A stretch of 45,174 nucleotides of DNA. Source: Saccoglossus kowalevskii (taxonomy: Eukaryota > Hemichordata > Enteropneusta > Harrimaniidae). The notes beneath the pieces are model-generated. The model was not told the origin of the DNA, ran no database searches, and saw only the letters and a list, made by a program, of their open reading frames with translations. Position numbers and translations under genes: made by a program. This document shows, piece by piece, positions 34,061 to 43,344 of this stretch. The stretch lies in the NCBI RefSeq assembly GCF_000003605.2, contig NW_003134352.1, positions 87,545 through 132,718 on the forward strand. Direction: 5' to 3'. Numbering within the stretch: position 1 is the stretch's first letter; every line of letters starts with the position of its first letter.

Positions 34061-35832
34061 AAGTAGCGGTCGGATGCTAACGGTGTCGCTCGTACCAGTG
34101 GTTGGACACAATTTTGAGCTTCAAAGTATGGCATGATAACATGTCTACTGTGCTCATCAAAGTAAATCACACACGCTGTAGTACTTATGTACATGTCAAA
34201 TGGCTTGGAATTATGCTCTTGATCAAATATTTTGAAAACAAAAAGAAATTGTACATGTTTAATATACAAGACTTATTACTGTCACAGTAATTTAGCCTTG
34301 GCTAATGGTATTCTAATGTCGCTATATGATCTACACTGATTGCAAAACTCTCTACTGCAAGAATTAATAATTACAGTAAACCGATTAGTGTTTTATATTT
34401 CTTTATGCTGGTCAGCTGCGCACCAGATGCCATTTACTTGTAATGCTAGAACTATTTTGTTACAAATAAATGTCCTATAAATTATTACATTGACATGTAC
34501 ATGACAAACAGCATAACAATGTATCATGATAAATTTGCTAAGCATGAATTTCTGACTGTTGAAGACCTCTGGAATTTCCACAAAAATATTTTTGATTAAA
34601 GTATACACAGGATGATAAATGTGTTAATATTTGAAAAATTCAAACTACATTAATTTTCACAAAAATGTTTTTTTTTTTTTAATAATTTCTTTTAGTTTTG
34701 TACCAAATTGAATTTTTCCATTTGCTACATATCTTGATTATTTGTGAAAGATGAGTAAAGTTTACTCAATTTTTAATTTACTTCTGCCTCTGACTTGTTT
34801 TTGTTTTTGTTGCAAATTGCAAGTTCATGTGCAAACTAGTCTTCATACCATTACATGTATGTCTAGAAGTAAACTGATCCAAGAATCAACCCAGAACCTC
34901 GCTGATGCGAACATGATTTTTACTCACATGAACGAACACAACACGCCACAAAAATATATACCTATAACGTGGTGTGTCGTACATAAATACATGTTGAAAA
35001 AAATGAATATGTTCTGTATCTTTCTACCATATAATAAAACCAAAAAAAAAATTCATTCGACTATTATTAAGATCGTACATGTAAGTTTTAATCATTCTAG
35101 ACCAAGTAACTGGGGATTTAAGCGTGAATATGAAAATACAGCTCATCTATTGATATGAATGAGAGTATTAACGATACTTCTATAAGCCTTTTAAACATTC
35201 TTGAGATATTAAACAATTTTTTTGATTGCTTTAATGAGTCTTCAGTGTTTGCTAAAGTGCATTTATGAAAAAACGGAATAAATTGATACCGTCTTAAAGG
35301 GAGAAATCAAGCGTCTTTGTAGAAGCATGAAAATCCCAAGTTTTTGAGTTTTAATTCTCTTTATATTCTTTGTTGCGCCGTATTAAACCCTGCAGAGAGA
35401 TGATCAATTCATCTAAGCGTAGATAATTATAAACGTGCGTCTATGCAGATGCCAATATTTTTAGCGAACTATTGATAAGAGAGTCTCATAACAGCATAAT
35501 AAACCCTGAAATGAAGTGAATTTATATTAAATGAAAAACTAGAAAGCTACATATGCTGCCATAATCCAGTAATTCTGATAGTATAGCAGTCCAATCAGAT
35601 TAAAATGAGTTTAACCATTTAATATATTTGGTGCAAGTATTTGTTTGTTTTTTCTCAATATTCTACACATTCTGCAATAATTCAACCAAGCTAGTTGTAG
35701 GTGATGCTGCTTTAATGAAGATTTTGATAACAAATATTGGTTTTGACTGACAAATTTGGTGAAAATAAGCAGAATTTAAAAGAACTTTTTTTGTGTGGAA
35801 TGAGACAAAACTTGACAATGGTGATGATTGGG
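34061..35832. other. No firm gene; longest open frame of the window
   Basis: A 135-codon frame at 34751-35158 starts with a hydrophobic, signal-like stretch but is otherwise low in likeness to any family and AT-rich. A frame of this length is not improbable in 45 kb at this composition. A piece at 34881-34912 resembles the SINE at 43.2 kb. Confidence 0.4.
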
Positions 35833-35994
35833 TTAACCTTTTCACCACCAGTTCTTTTTCGTCTGAAAATAGTTCCATTTATAGTCTGACTCAAATTAGC
35901 TGCAAAATTAGGGTTCATTTCCAGAAATATTGAAGAATATAAGCTAAAAGTGCAGAAAAATTTGGGCTTGAAAGTCTGGTGATAAAAAAATTAA
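35833..35994 (-). mobile_element. TTAACC-family MITE, copy E (internal deletion)
   Basis: Both ends are present (TTAACCTTTTCACCACCAG and, reversed, TTAATTTTTTTATCACCAGAC) with TTAA at both edges, but about 65 bp between the CAGACTAT block and GAGTC are missing, giving 162 bp. Confidence 0.8.
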
Positions 35995-36072
35995 TACCTG
36001 ATTTTCTGATATGCTCTGTTTTTACAATTCAATACATGAAGCAATATATTTGTAATGTACAAGTGTTTGTTG

Positions 36073-36888
36073 TTATTGGTAACGGAATCCAAATGAATTG
36101 CAGTAGAGTAGATTCTGTCTTTTTCGATTAACTTGATGAAAATATCTTGTGCATATTCTGAAACTATGTAAAGGCAGAGTGGGAGATTGTGGAAAACAGG
36201 GGTTTCTCATTCTGGAAGTGTAGGGGCATGCAGATTGACTGGAATACTGAAACATGATTTAGGTCCCAGACAGTGGCACTAGGCAGATCATATTTAGCTA
36301 CCTGTATGATTCAAACTTACATTGTCACGTATAGAAGCATATTTACAATGTGGCTTAAAAACCTGAAGAGAAAGGTGTTGCAAATTTTGAAACTTAATTA
36401 ACATTCATGTTTGTATGCAGATCTCAAAGATTTACCTGCCTGCAGGTTAATTGATACACAAATTCAAAACCTATACGAGCATAACTATGGGAGTTTCATA
36501 TTTTAGACTTTTTCACCACAAGACTTCTCTCGCCCAAATTATTAGCAGTTTTTCCTCAATATTTCCGGAAATGAACCTTATTTTTGGAGCCAACAGATAA
36601 AATTTGAGTCAAATTTCAGTTTTTACTCAGAAAATTTAGCTGTTTTTGCCCGAATCTTCTGTAAGAAAGTGCAGACAATAAACGGAACTTTTTTTTGATG
36701 CTGTGATGAAAAGAGGACACTGGGGGTGAAAAGGTTAAACTGAAATGGCAGATAGGAGATAATCTGACATGATGTACATACTGAAACTGAAAGGGTGTTG
36801 GTTGATTGGTAGATTCTGGCGATTTGGCTGCCACTTGGTCACATTGATGTTGTTCAATTGCAGGATCAGATTTACAATTGGCAGACAT
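36073..36888 (-). CDS. Candidate three-exon small gene, 95 residues
   Basis: Seen, minus strand: exon 1 (36888-36782) opens MSANCKSDPAIEQHQ, continues polar and ends at donor GTATGT in phase 2. Exon 2 (36362-36321) follows a very good acceptor (CAACACCTTTCTCTTCAG), is open in the required phase and ends at GTAAGT. Exon 3 (36211-36073) follows TGCCCCTACACTTCCAG, continues in phase (MRNPCFPQSPTLPLHSF...) and stops at 36073. Introns would be 419 and 109 bp, and the first contains MITE copy F. Against it: the ATG context is poor, no AATAAA follows, no domain is recognised, and I searched many combinations, so a chance assembly is quite possible. Confidence 0.28.
36502..36738 (+). mobile_element. 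TTAACC-family MITE, copy F
   Basis: It starts TTTTAGACTTTTTCACCACAAGAC and ends GGTGAAAAGGTTAA, 237 bp, with a complete core. The left TTAA has changed to TTAG. Near the right end an extra GATGAAAAGAGGACACTGGG segment repeats the terminus. Confidence 0.85.
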
Positions 36889-37103
36889 ATATGTAAATGT
36901 TGAGGGAAAAAAATGTGTTCTGATGTCTAAATATTAACAAATAGATGACTTAATATCAGATTGGATAGGTTTTAATTAATATGCACATGAACCCACAATT
37001 AGATTCAATTTGTATGACCATTGTACAGCCAATTATGATCTTCAATATTCAACCTCCAAAGTAAATATTTAGACATTCTGGTCTGTAAAACCAAAGGCGG
37101 TAT

Positions 37104-37257
37104 TTAAAGCGGGAGGGTCGTCACCTGCACACACGCGGGAATTGAGTCCCAAGCAACTAGAACAACACACACTAACGACTCGTAGGATGCTTGTTTGTAA
37201 ACAATGACACGCTATGGCCATCTGACGCATGTGTAGGTGATGACTCCCCTGCTTTAA
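37104..37257. mobile_element. AGCGGG-family TTAA MITE, complete
   Basis: TTAAAGCGGGAGGGTCGTCACC at the left and GGTGATGACTCCCCTGCTTTAA at the right are inverted ends, 154 bp in all. The interior has TTGAGTCCCAAGC, ACAACACACACTA and TTGTTTGTAAACAATGACAC. TTAA is at both edges. Confidence 0.85.
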
Positions 37258-38402
37258 GTGAGCTTTTTTACGATAAAAACACTTGCAACTTGCAATAAAA
37301 CCAAACGAAAACATTCATTCCACTTGGTATTGTTTACTTATGTATCATTTTATTTCTAATGTACTAGTATGTGAATGATTAACATTCAACTCTTTGATAA
37401 TTCAACCAATCAGTTAGCTATGTTTATTTTATGAATCCATGTCTGCCCTATAGCATGTACAAGCTGGAGCTACAAACTGTAAAGTAGTAGCATGTCACAG
37501 AATTTCTAAAGGAAATATTTATATTTTTTATAATAATAATAATTTTATTACACAACCAAAACCATCAGGGGGTTTAGTATGGTAAAAATAACAAATAACA
37601 AAAGACTAAAATGATGAAACTAACTAAATAAAAGTTAAAAATTAATAGGACAAAATAGAAAAAAGAAAAGTATAAAATACTAAAACTGACTTTGCGTAGA
37701 AAAGACATAGGTTCTCTCATGGATGTATATTTACATAATTAAGTATTTCCATTGAATATTGTATTTTTCAAAAATTTGGAGAGGGCAAGGTCATGCTTCA
37801 TTATTTTAAGAAAAATATCTCCATTTTGCTTGCCTGCGATTTTAATCACCTAATATAACCTGTACCTGGACTGAATTAATGTGGAATTAAAGGTAGATAA
37901 GTTAGACATGATCTACAATGATTGTAGAAGTCGTACAACTCGCAATTGGAAAGATAGTCGTGTTTCCAGAAACTGCATCAAAAGTGACTTAAGCTGATTG
38001 AAGTTTATATAATATATGTTAGGAACCACTTGAATCCACTTTATGCTTTCTTGTTTTAGATTTGGCAATTAAGTTACGAGTCTTCAATTGATTTAACTGA
38101 GCATTTTCTATCTTGTGGGTCATCCAAAATACAATGTAGAGCAGTTACTATAGAGTGAATCAAATTGTTGTGCAATCTCTTACGAAACATCTATGTGGGC
38201 TAACTGTTCAGGTATTGCTTTAAAGTACGACATGTGTGCCTATGTCTATCTCGATGTCGGTCCCATATGTGTATGTAGTGTATACAACACATGTAAAATA
38301 CATTGTTGACACAGAATTTCCCCTTTGAGTGACAAATTAGTTTCCTGCTTAAACTTGGGTAAATTTGTATACATTTTCTGAAATTTTCACTGAATTCAAT
38401 CG
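37258..38402. other. No gene recognised
   Basis: AT-rich sequence containing a possible retrotransposon tail at 37531-37575. Confidence 0.5.
37531..37575 (-). mobile_element. Possible retrotransposon 3' tail
   Basis: On the minus strand CCCCCTGATGGTTTTGG is followed by TTGTGTAATAAAATTATTATTATT. As at 23201, this has the form poly(A) signal plus TTA microsatellite. Confidence 0.35.
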
Positions 38403-38560
38403 TCATTTTGGACCAAACAGAAAAAATTTGTCATCGCTTCTAGTTTTTGATCAAAAAAATTTGAAATGTTTGCAACATTTTATGTCTGAAGGAGCAGACT
38501 ATAAATGAAACTGTTTTGTGGATGGTGTCTGAAGTTGACTTTGGCGCTCAAAGGTTTAAA
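38403..38560 (+). mobile_element. Old TTAACC-family MITE fragment, copy G
   Basis: Blocks GACCAAACAGAAAAAATTTG, TCTGAAGGAGCAGACTATAAA and AACTGTTTTGTGGATG follow the family order, ending CAAAGGTTTAAA. Divergence is much greater than in other copies, so this is an older insertion. Confidence 0.55.
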
Positions 38561-38696
38561 CAATTTTAATATCTAAAATTTTTTTTATTTTTTTCACTCT
38601 AATTATAGAATACCTACGTGTATAAACAAGTGCATAAAAATAAATTTATAATAATATTTGAAATAAAAAATTATATGCCATCTTAAAAAAAGAAAG

Positions 38697-38711
38697 ATAT
38701 ATATATATATA
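38697..38711. repeat. (AT)n microsatellite
   Basis: Seven to eight AT units. Confidence 0.9.
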
Positions 38712-38827
38712 CTGTTCACCAAAATAATTTAACACAATGCATGTTAATGCCTTCATATGTGCATGTTGTGTGTGGAGTAACATTTGTGTAATCAGCAGTG
38801 TACTAAAAAGAGATTTTGACATGATGT

Positions 38828-38841
38828 ATTGCCATAGTGAC
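38828..38841. promoter_or_regulatory. X-box-like motif
   Basis: ATTGCCATAGTGAC matches RYYNYYATRRNRAC but is less palindromic than the pair at 9.4 kb. No associated exon. Confidence 0.2.
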
Positions 38842-38955
38842 AAGTGTTAAAATGTATGCACATGTAAAAAATGTACTTGTTTGTTAATTCTACTTCACTG
38901 AAGTACAGGAGTGTTAGTTGTAGCTGTAAATGCTTTTGGAATGATCAAATAACCT

Positions 38956-39142
38956 TTAACCCTTTCACCACTAGACTATCCTCAACATTTTTCTGCACAT
39001 TTTTCTTGTATTCTTCAATATTTCTGGAAATGAACCCTAATTTTGATGACAAATGACACAATTTGAGTAAATTTTCCGTTTTTACTCAAAAAATGTGGCT
39101 ATTTTTGCCCAAATCTTCTGAAGGAAAGTGCAGACTATAAAC
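38956..39142 (+). mobile_element. TTAACC-family MITE, copy H (truncated)
   Basis: It starts TTAACCCTTTCACCACTAGAC and keeps the core as far as GTGCAGACTATAAAC, where similarity stops abruptly. The 172-bp tandem array begins within 10 bp. Confidence 0.85.
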
Positions 39143-39150
39143 ATTAATCA

Positions 39151-39660
39151 GCTCATTTTGCATCATGTCATGAATATTCATGAGCTCATTTTCATGACTT
39201 CATAAATATTCATGAATCGCGTTTAATTAATTCTGCTTGCAGAGGGAAAAACACAGGTAGAATTGTAAAGATCTTGTTATGGCCATGTTGTCTTTATTTG
39301 ATCACTTCATGTTCACGTTTGAGCTCATTTTGCATCATGTCATGAATATTCATGAGCTCATTTTCATTACTTCATAAATATTCATGAATCGCGTTTAATT
39401 AATTCTGCTTGCAGAGGGAAAAACACAGGTAGGATTGTAAAGATCTTGTTATGGCCATGTTGTCTTAATTTGATCAGTTAATGTTCACGTTTGAGCTCAT
39501 TTTGCATCATGTCATGAATATTCATGAGCTCATTTTCATGACTTCATAAATATTCATGAATCATGTTGAATTAATTCTTCTTGCAGAAGGTAACACAGTT
39601 GTAAAGATCTTGTTATGTCCATGTTGTCTTCATTTGATCAGTTTCAGGTTCACATCTGTT
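39151..39660 (+). repeat. 172-bp tandem array, three units
   Basis: GCTCATTTTGCATCATGTCA starts at 39151, 39323 and 39495, exactly 172 bp apart. Units 1 and 2 are nearly identical and unit 3 has diverged in its second half. Each unit contains the palindrome ATGAATATTCAT (39170, 39342, 39514) and a second ATAAATATTCATGAAT. The central part reads GCTTGCAGAGGGAAAAACAC then TTGTAAAGATCTTGTTATGG. Confidence 0.9.
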
Positions 39661-40198
39661 TTAGTTTTAATAAGATCTTGTGTGTATTTATGAACAACAC
39701 TGTTTAGTGGTTGCTATGTGAACAAGAATAAAAGAAATGTGCTATAGATAACTGAGTTTTACTTAATTTGATACTAAAGCCTACTTTAGCTGCTCTGTAC
39801 CTCAGTTTATTTGAATTAAGTCAGATCAAACTGAATTAAATCTCAGGTAAGCACAGGTGAATCAACTTCTAAATTATTCTGAAATTGGCTTTATTGTCTC
39901 ATCAATAATGCATCTCTTATACTAGTAGTTGTCACATTAGTTCGTCTGTCTTTGAAAAGGCTTTTATACAATCAGTGCTCTACTATGGGGGGAGGGGGGG
40001 CAAAACAATTTAAAATCTGTAAGGGCAATGTTTTATGTGTGCGAGAGAAATTATATTTATTAATATGCAAAATGTAGAATGTAACGAAAATAAAGTAAAA
40101 CTGTTTTTGTGTATTTCCAATAGATGTGCACCTTGATAAAATGCAACTTACTTTGAACATAGCCACAACTTAGTGATTTAGTTTAGCATAAGCACTAT
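39661..40198. other. No gene recognised
   Basis: AT-rich sequence with a short G-run (GGGGGGAGGGGGGGC, near 39987). Nothing else stands out. Confidence 0.5.
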
Positions 40199-40356
40199 TT
40201 AACAAAGCGGGGGAGTCGTCACCTGTGCATGCGTCGGATGGCCGCAGTGTGTCATTGTTTACAAACAAGCGTCTACCCATGAGCCTTTAGCATGTGTTTA
40301 TCAACGCTTGGGACTCAATTCCCGCATTTGCGCAGACGACGACCCTCCCACTTTAA
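40199..40356. mobile_element. AGCGGG-family TTAA MITE, complete
   Basis: From TTAACAAAGCGGGGGAGTCG to CGACCCTCCCACTTTAA, 158 bp, in the opposite orientation to the copy at 37104. The interior has TTGTTTACAAACAAGCG, CTACCCATGAGCC and TTGGGACTCAATTCCCG. Confidence 0.85.
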
Positions 40357-40442
40357 GGTAATGCTGAAATTATACAAATATTTTTTTCCCCATTTGTTTT
40401 ACAAAATACAACTTGAAAATTTGCAATAAATTATCATTAGAA

Positions 40443-40642
40443 TTCTGTAAAATACTTTATTTACACTTGGATTTTTTTTCGATATTTTTGCTGAAGGGCT
40501 GATTCAGTGAAAATAAAATCCTGCAAATAGACCTTTCCCTATATTTTGCGTTTACATTTAACTTGTCAAAAATTAGTGAAAATAAATTACATACAAAATA
40601 CCCAAAAAGTTAATTCCAGCCAAAACAAAGTATTTTACAGTA
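40443..40642. mobile_element. ACTGTAAAA-family palindromic MITE
   Basis: TCTGTAAAATACTTTATTT on the left and the reversed right end ACTGTAAAATACTTTGTTT are inverted repeats about 200 bp apart. The interior has GTGAAAATAAA twice and GTTAATTCCAGC, as in the fragment at 25750-25860. Confidence 0.65.
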
Positions 40643-43159
40643 ATATCATTCAATGTGTACTGCAATAGATATTCTGCTTGACCCCAAAAATTCTACATCC
40701 TGGCACGTATTATGAATATTTTACAGATGTGCTTCTAAACGAACAAATATGGCTAAATCTTTCAAATCACTACAAGCTGCAAGTGCCATTAATTTACTGT
40801 AATCCTAACAAATCTTAAGCCCTGTAACCTTGTATGCTCCCCTGGCTCTTTAGAAGTGCAATTACCTCATCAGGTTGTGCCATTCAACATCTCTAGTGGT
40901 GTTACTACTGGTATCAGCTGATAATGAGTCTATGGGGACACAGAGATATACACAGACTTGTGTGTATAGCATCTGTTTCGATTTTATTCACTGAATATAA
41001 TTATATTGTTATACATCTGTCACCGTAATGCCATAAGTTACAGCGTGCCGTAATTTTGCAGTATTTTACGGGGGTATTTTCATCCTACCATATAAGGAAA
41101 TGCGAATTCCAAATATGGAATGATTACTCGCCCTCTAATAAAAACAAACATGGCTGCCACCAGGGTTTGACTGGACTCCACAAAAAGAAGTTTGCTGATT
41201 CTGTTCTAAACTTTTTGGATTTCAGCATTCTCGTAATGTATCCTTGGAAAGAAAAGATGTATACGGTAATAATAAGGTTTTCACTTCAAAGTATGTACTG
41301 TCTTCATGCATACTTTGAGGTATTCTCGTAACAACCTTATATTATACAACTCAAAGAAAAGATTTGGATGCTTCTTTGTACGCAGATTACATTGGCAGTA
41401 ACATGTCCACTCAAGAGTTTTTTGTGAAACATCAAATAGTTGCCTGTCATGCCAAATTTAGTGATAAAACCTTACTGCCGGTAGTAATCTGTGATTTTCT
41501 TTGTATGGGTCCCATACAACATGTATAAAATAAACACACATTGCACATGGCCAGTCATGACTGATGTTTGCAATCGAACAGCTAAATCATCCATTTTATG
41601 AAGATATTTCTGTTTCTGTATTGCTATGACTTTTTCATTGCCCTCATAGTTAGGAAACATAAAGCACTGTTCTATATCGAATGACAGAGTTAATATACTT
41701 GTAATCATTGTTTTTGCAGCATAAACTCAAATTTTGTATAAACCAAAACATATTTATACAAGTATATAGAATGGACCCATATAGAACATGACGCGATGTC
41801 GTGTAATCTGAGTCAATGCAAAGCTACAAGACTGTACCTGATTGGCTACCCAACTCTAACCCCAAACGATCAGACCAATCAGAGAGCAGCTTGTTTGTTC
41901 ATAGGTTTTTTGACGTATCAAATTCTACCTTGTATATATACTTTGACTCTGATGGAATTTGATTACATAATGTGTGCCTTTTGAAAAACGTCACTCAAAT
42001 ACTGTTGTTTTCTCTTGATAGAAACTACTAGACTGAAAAATATAAATATGCACAATACTACAGCTGAATTTTGTTTCTAATGAGCCTTGACTAATTGTAA
42101 ATGACTAATGTGTCAGTCTATTAAATAGACATATTTAATAAACAGTTATAAATCATTATATGACAAGTAAATTATTGATGCATGTGTTTTTTTTAACTCT
42201 AATGGCTTGTTAAATTGAAATATTTGAAGTGTGATTGACAGTTATTTTAAAATGACGCATTTTATTTATTTTTAAGCTTCACAGTCCCTGCAGTGCATTT
42301 TTAAATTTTGTGAAAATAAAGTTGGGATAATTTACTGTGTAGATTAATACATAAAAATTGTTCAAAGTGCATCTTGAAATAATAAAATATATTTTTCGCA
42401 AGTGAAAATGTCAGAAAATACCTCAAAGACACCCAAATCAATCACAGATATTACTGCACTTCTTTTTGTTATCTATGCACTATATAATTTCAAAACTGTT
42501 TTCAATTTGTGTGATTTACTACATAGTCATTAAAAAATACTAATAACAATAAATCATTGCGCATAGTTTTAATAACTATTAGATTTGTCTTTATTAATAT
42601 CCCCATAAATTTATTAATTAGTGAATCTCCCATCTTATTCCCTATTAAACACTGATACTTCTTTGAAAGGTAATGTTCAATCCCATTTCATTGTGTACAT
42701 TTAGTCCATTAGTGTTTGTTCCGTACTCATTCAAGCCATCAAGCGTGGATGTCCTGACATTTGCACAATACATAAAAGAGTTGAAAATAAATTTACTTAT
42801 TACTCTATAGGGTGAATCCTTTTTACATCACATTCACATGATAATTGCTTTTTAAAAGTAAGACAGGTATCTATTGTGTTTATATTTTCATATTACTTTT
42901 AACTTGGTAATTGCTTTAAATTGAAACCAAGACAACTATTGTCTTTGTATACTGTTTATTTTTATTTCATTATTTTAATATCAAGGGAAACTTTTTTCAG
43001 TGATGATTAGTGACCACTAATCCAAAAGAGTGATCCAAAATCTTTTTTTTTTAATTGTCATGAATATTTTTGCGCCAGGCAAAATTTCGAACATTGAAGT
43101 CATTGCCAACGCATGTGTAAATCAGTCTCTCAAATCTAATACTGCAGGTTTATAAGGCA
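40643..43159. other. No firm gene; promoter-like cluster inside
   Basis: Mostly AT-rich. An open frame of 91 codons at 41056-41331 and one of 78 codons on the minus strand at 41472-41708 have no recognisable content. The motif cluster at 41809-41940 is listed separately. Confidence 0.4.
41809..41940 (+). promoter_or_regulatory. Promoter-like motif cluster
   Basis: In order: TGAGTCA (AP-1, 41809-41815), reversed CCAAT (ATTGG, 41841-41845), CCAAT (41875-41879), TGACGTAT (CRE-like, 41911-41918) and TATATATA (41933-41940). Order and spacing resemble a TATA promoter with start near 41970, but no coding exon follows. CCAATCAG also recurs at about 19902, 28054 (reversed) and 35591, so part of the cluster may be repeat sequence. 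Confidence 0.3.
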
Positions 43160-43268
43160 GGGCAGACTGTAATCGGATTTATAAAGCTGAGTGAACAGTT
43201 GGCTCTGGAAATCAATCCCAGAACCTCCCTGGTGCAAGGGAAACGCTAACCATTGTACCATTGCCCAA
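43160..43268 (-). mobile_element. tRNA-derived SINE
   Basis: On the minus strand TGGTACAATGGTTAGCG (43260-43244) matches the pol III A box and GGTTCTGGGATTGATTTCC (43225-43207) the B box. They are separated by 18 bases including GTTTCCCTTGCACCAGG. The body continues CACTCAGCTTTATAAATC, a tail of the kind seen in animal SINEs. A functional tRNA is excluded because no acceptor stem forms. Confidence 0.65.
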
Positions 43269-43269
43269 G

Positions 43270-43344
43270 TCTCGTTAAGATTCAAAATTTTAAGTCTCAT
43301 TAAGATTCAAAATTTTAATTCTCGTTAAGATTCAAAATCTTAAT
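43270..43344 (+). repeat. 25-bp tandem repeat, three units
   Basis: TCTCGTTAAGATTCAAAATTTTAA starts at 43270, 43295 and 43320 with one or two changes. It lies directly against the 5' side of the SINE. Confidence 0.9.

Noticed and set aside
34751-35158. 135-codon open frame with a hydrophobic start
   Set aside because: A frame this long is expected in roughly one of four such windows by chance at this composition; it has no recognised domain and overlaps a SINE-like fragment.
36164-36312. 48-codon minus-strand frame reading KYDLPSATVWDLN
   Set aside because: Protein-like, but it conflicts in frame with the better-supported exon 3 and has no usable donor.
36616-36888. 90-codon minus-strand frame read without splicing
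   Set aside because: Its second half runs into MITE F; only the part before the GTATGT donor could be coding.
43205-43268. Functional tRNA gene
   Set aside because: A and B boxes are present but no acceptor or anticodon stem forms; a SINE explains it.
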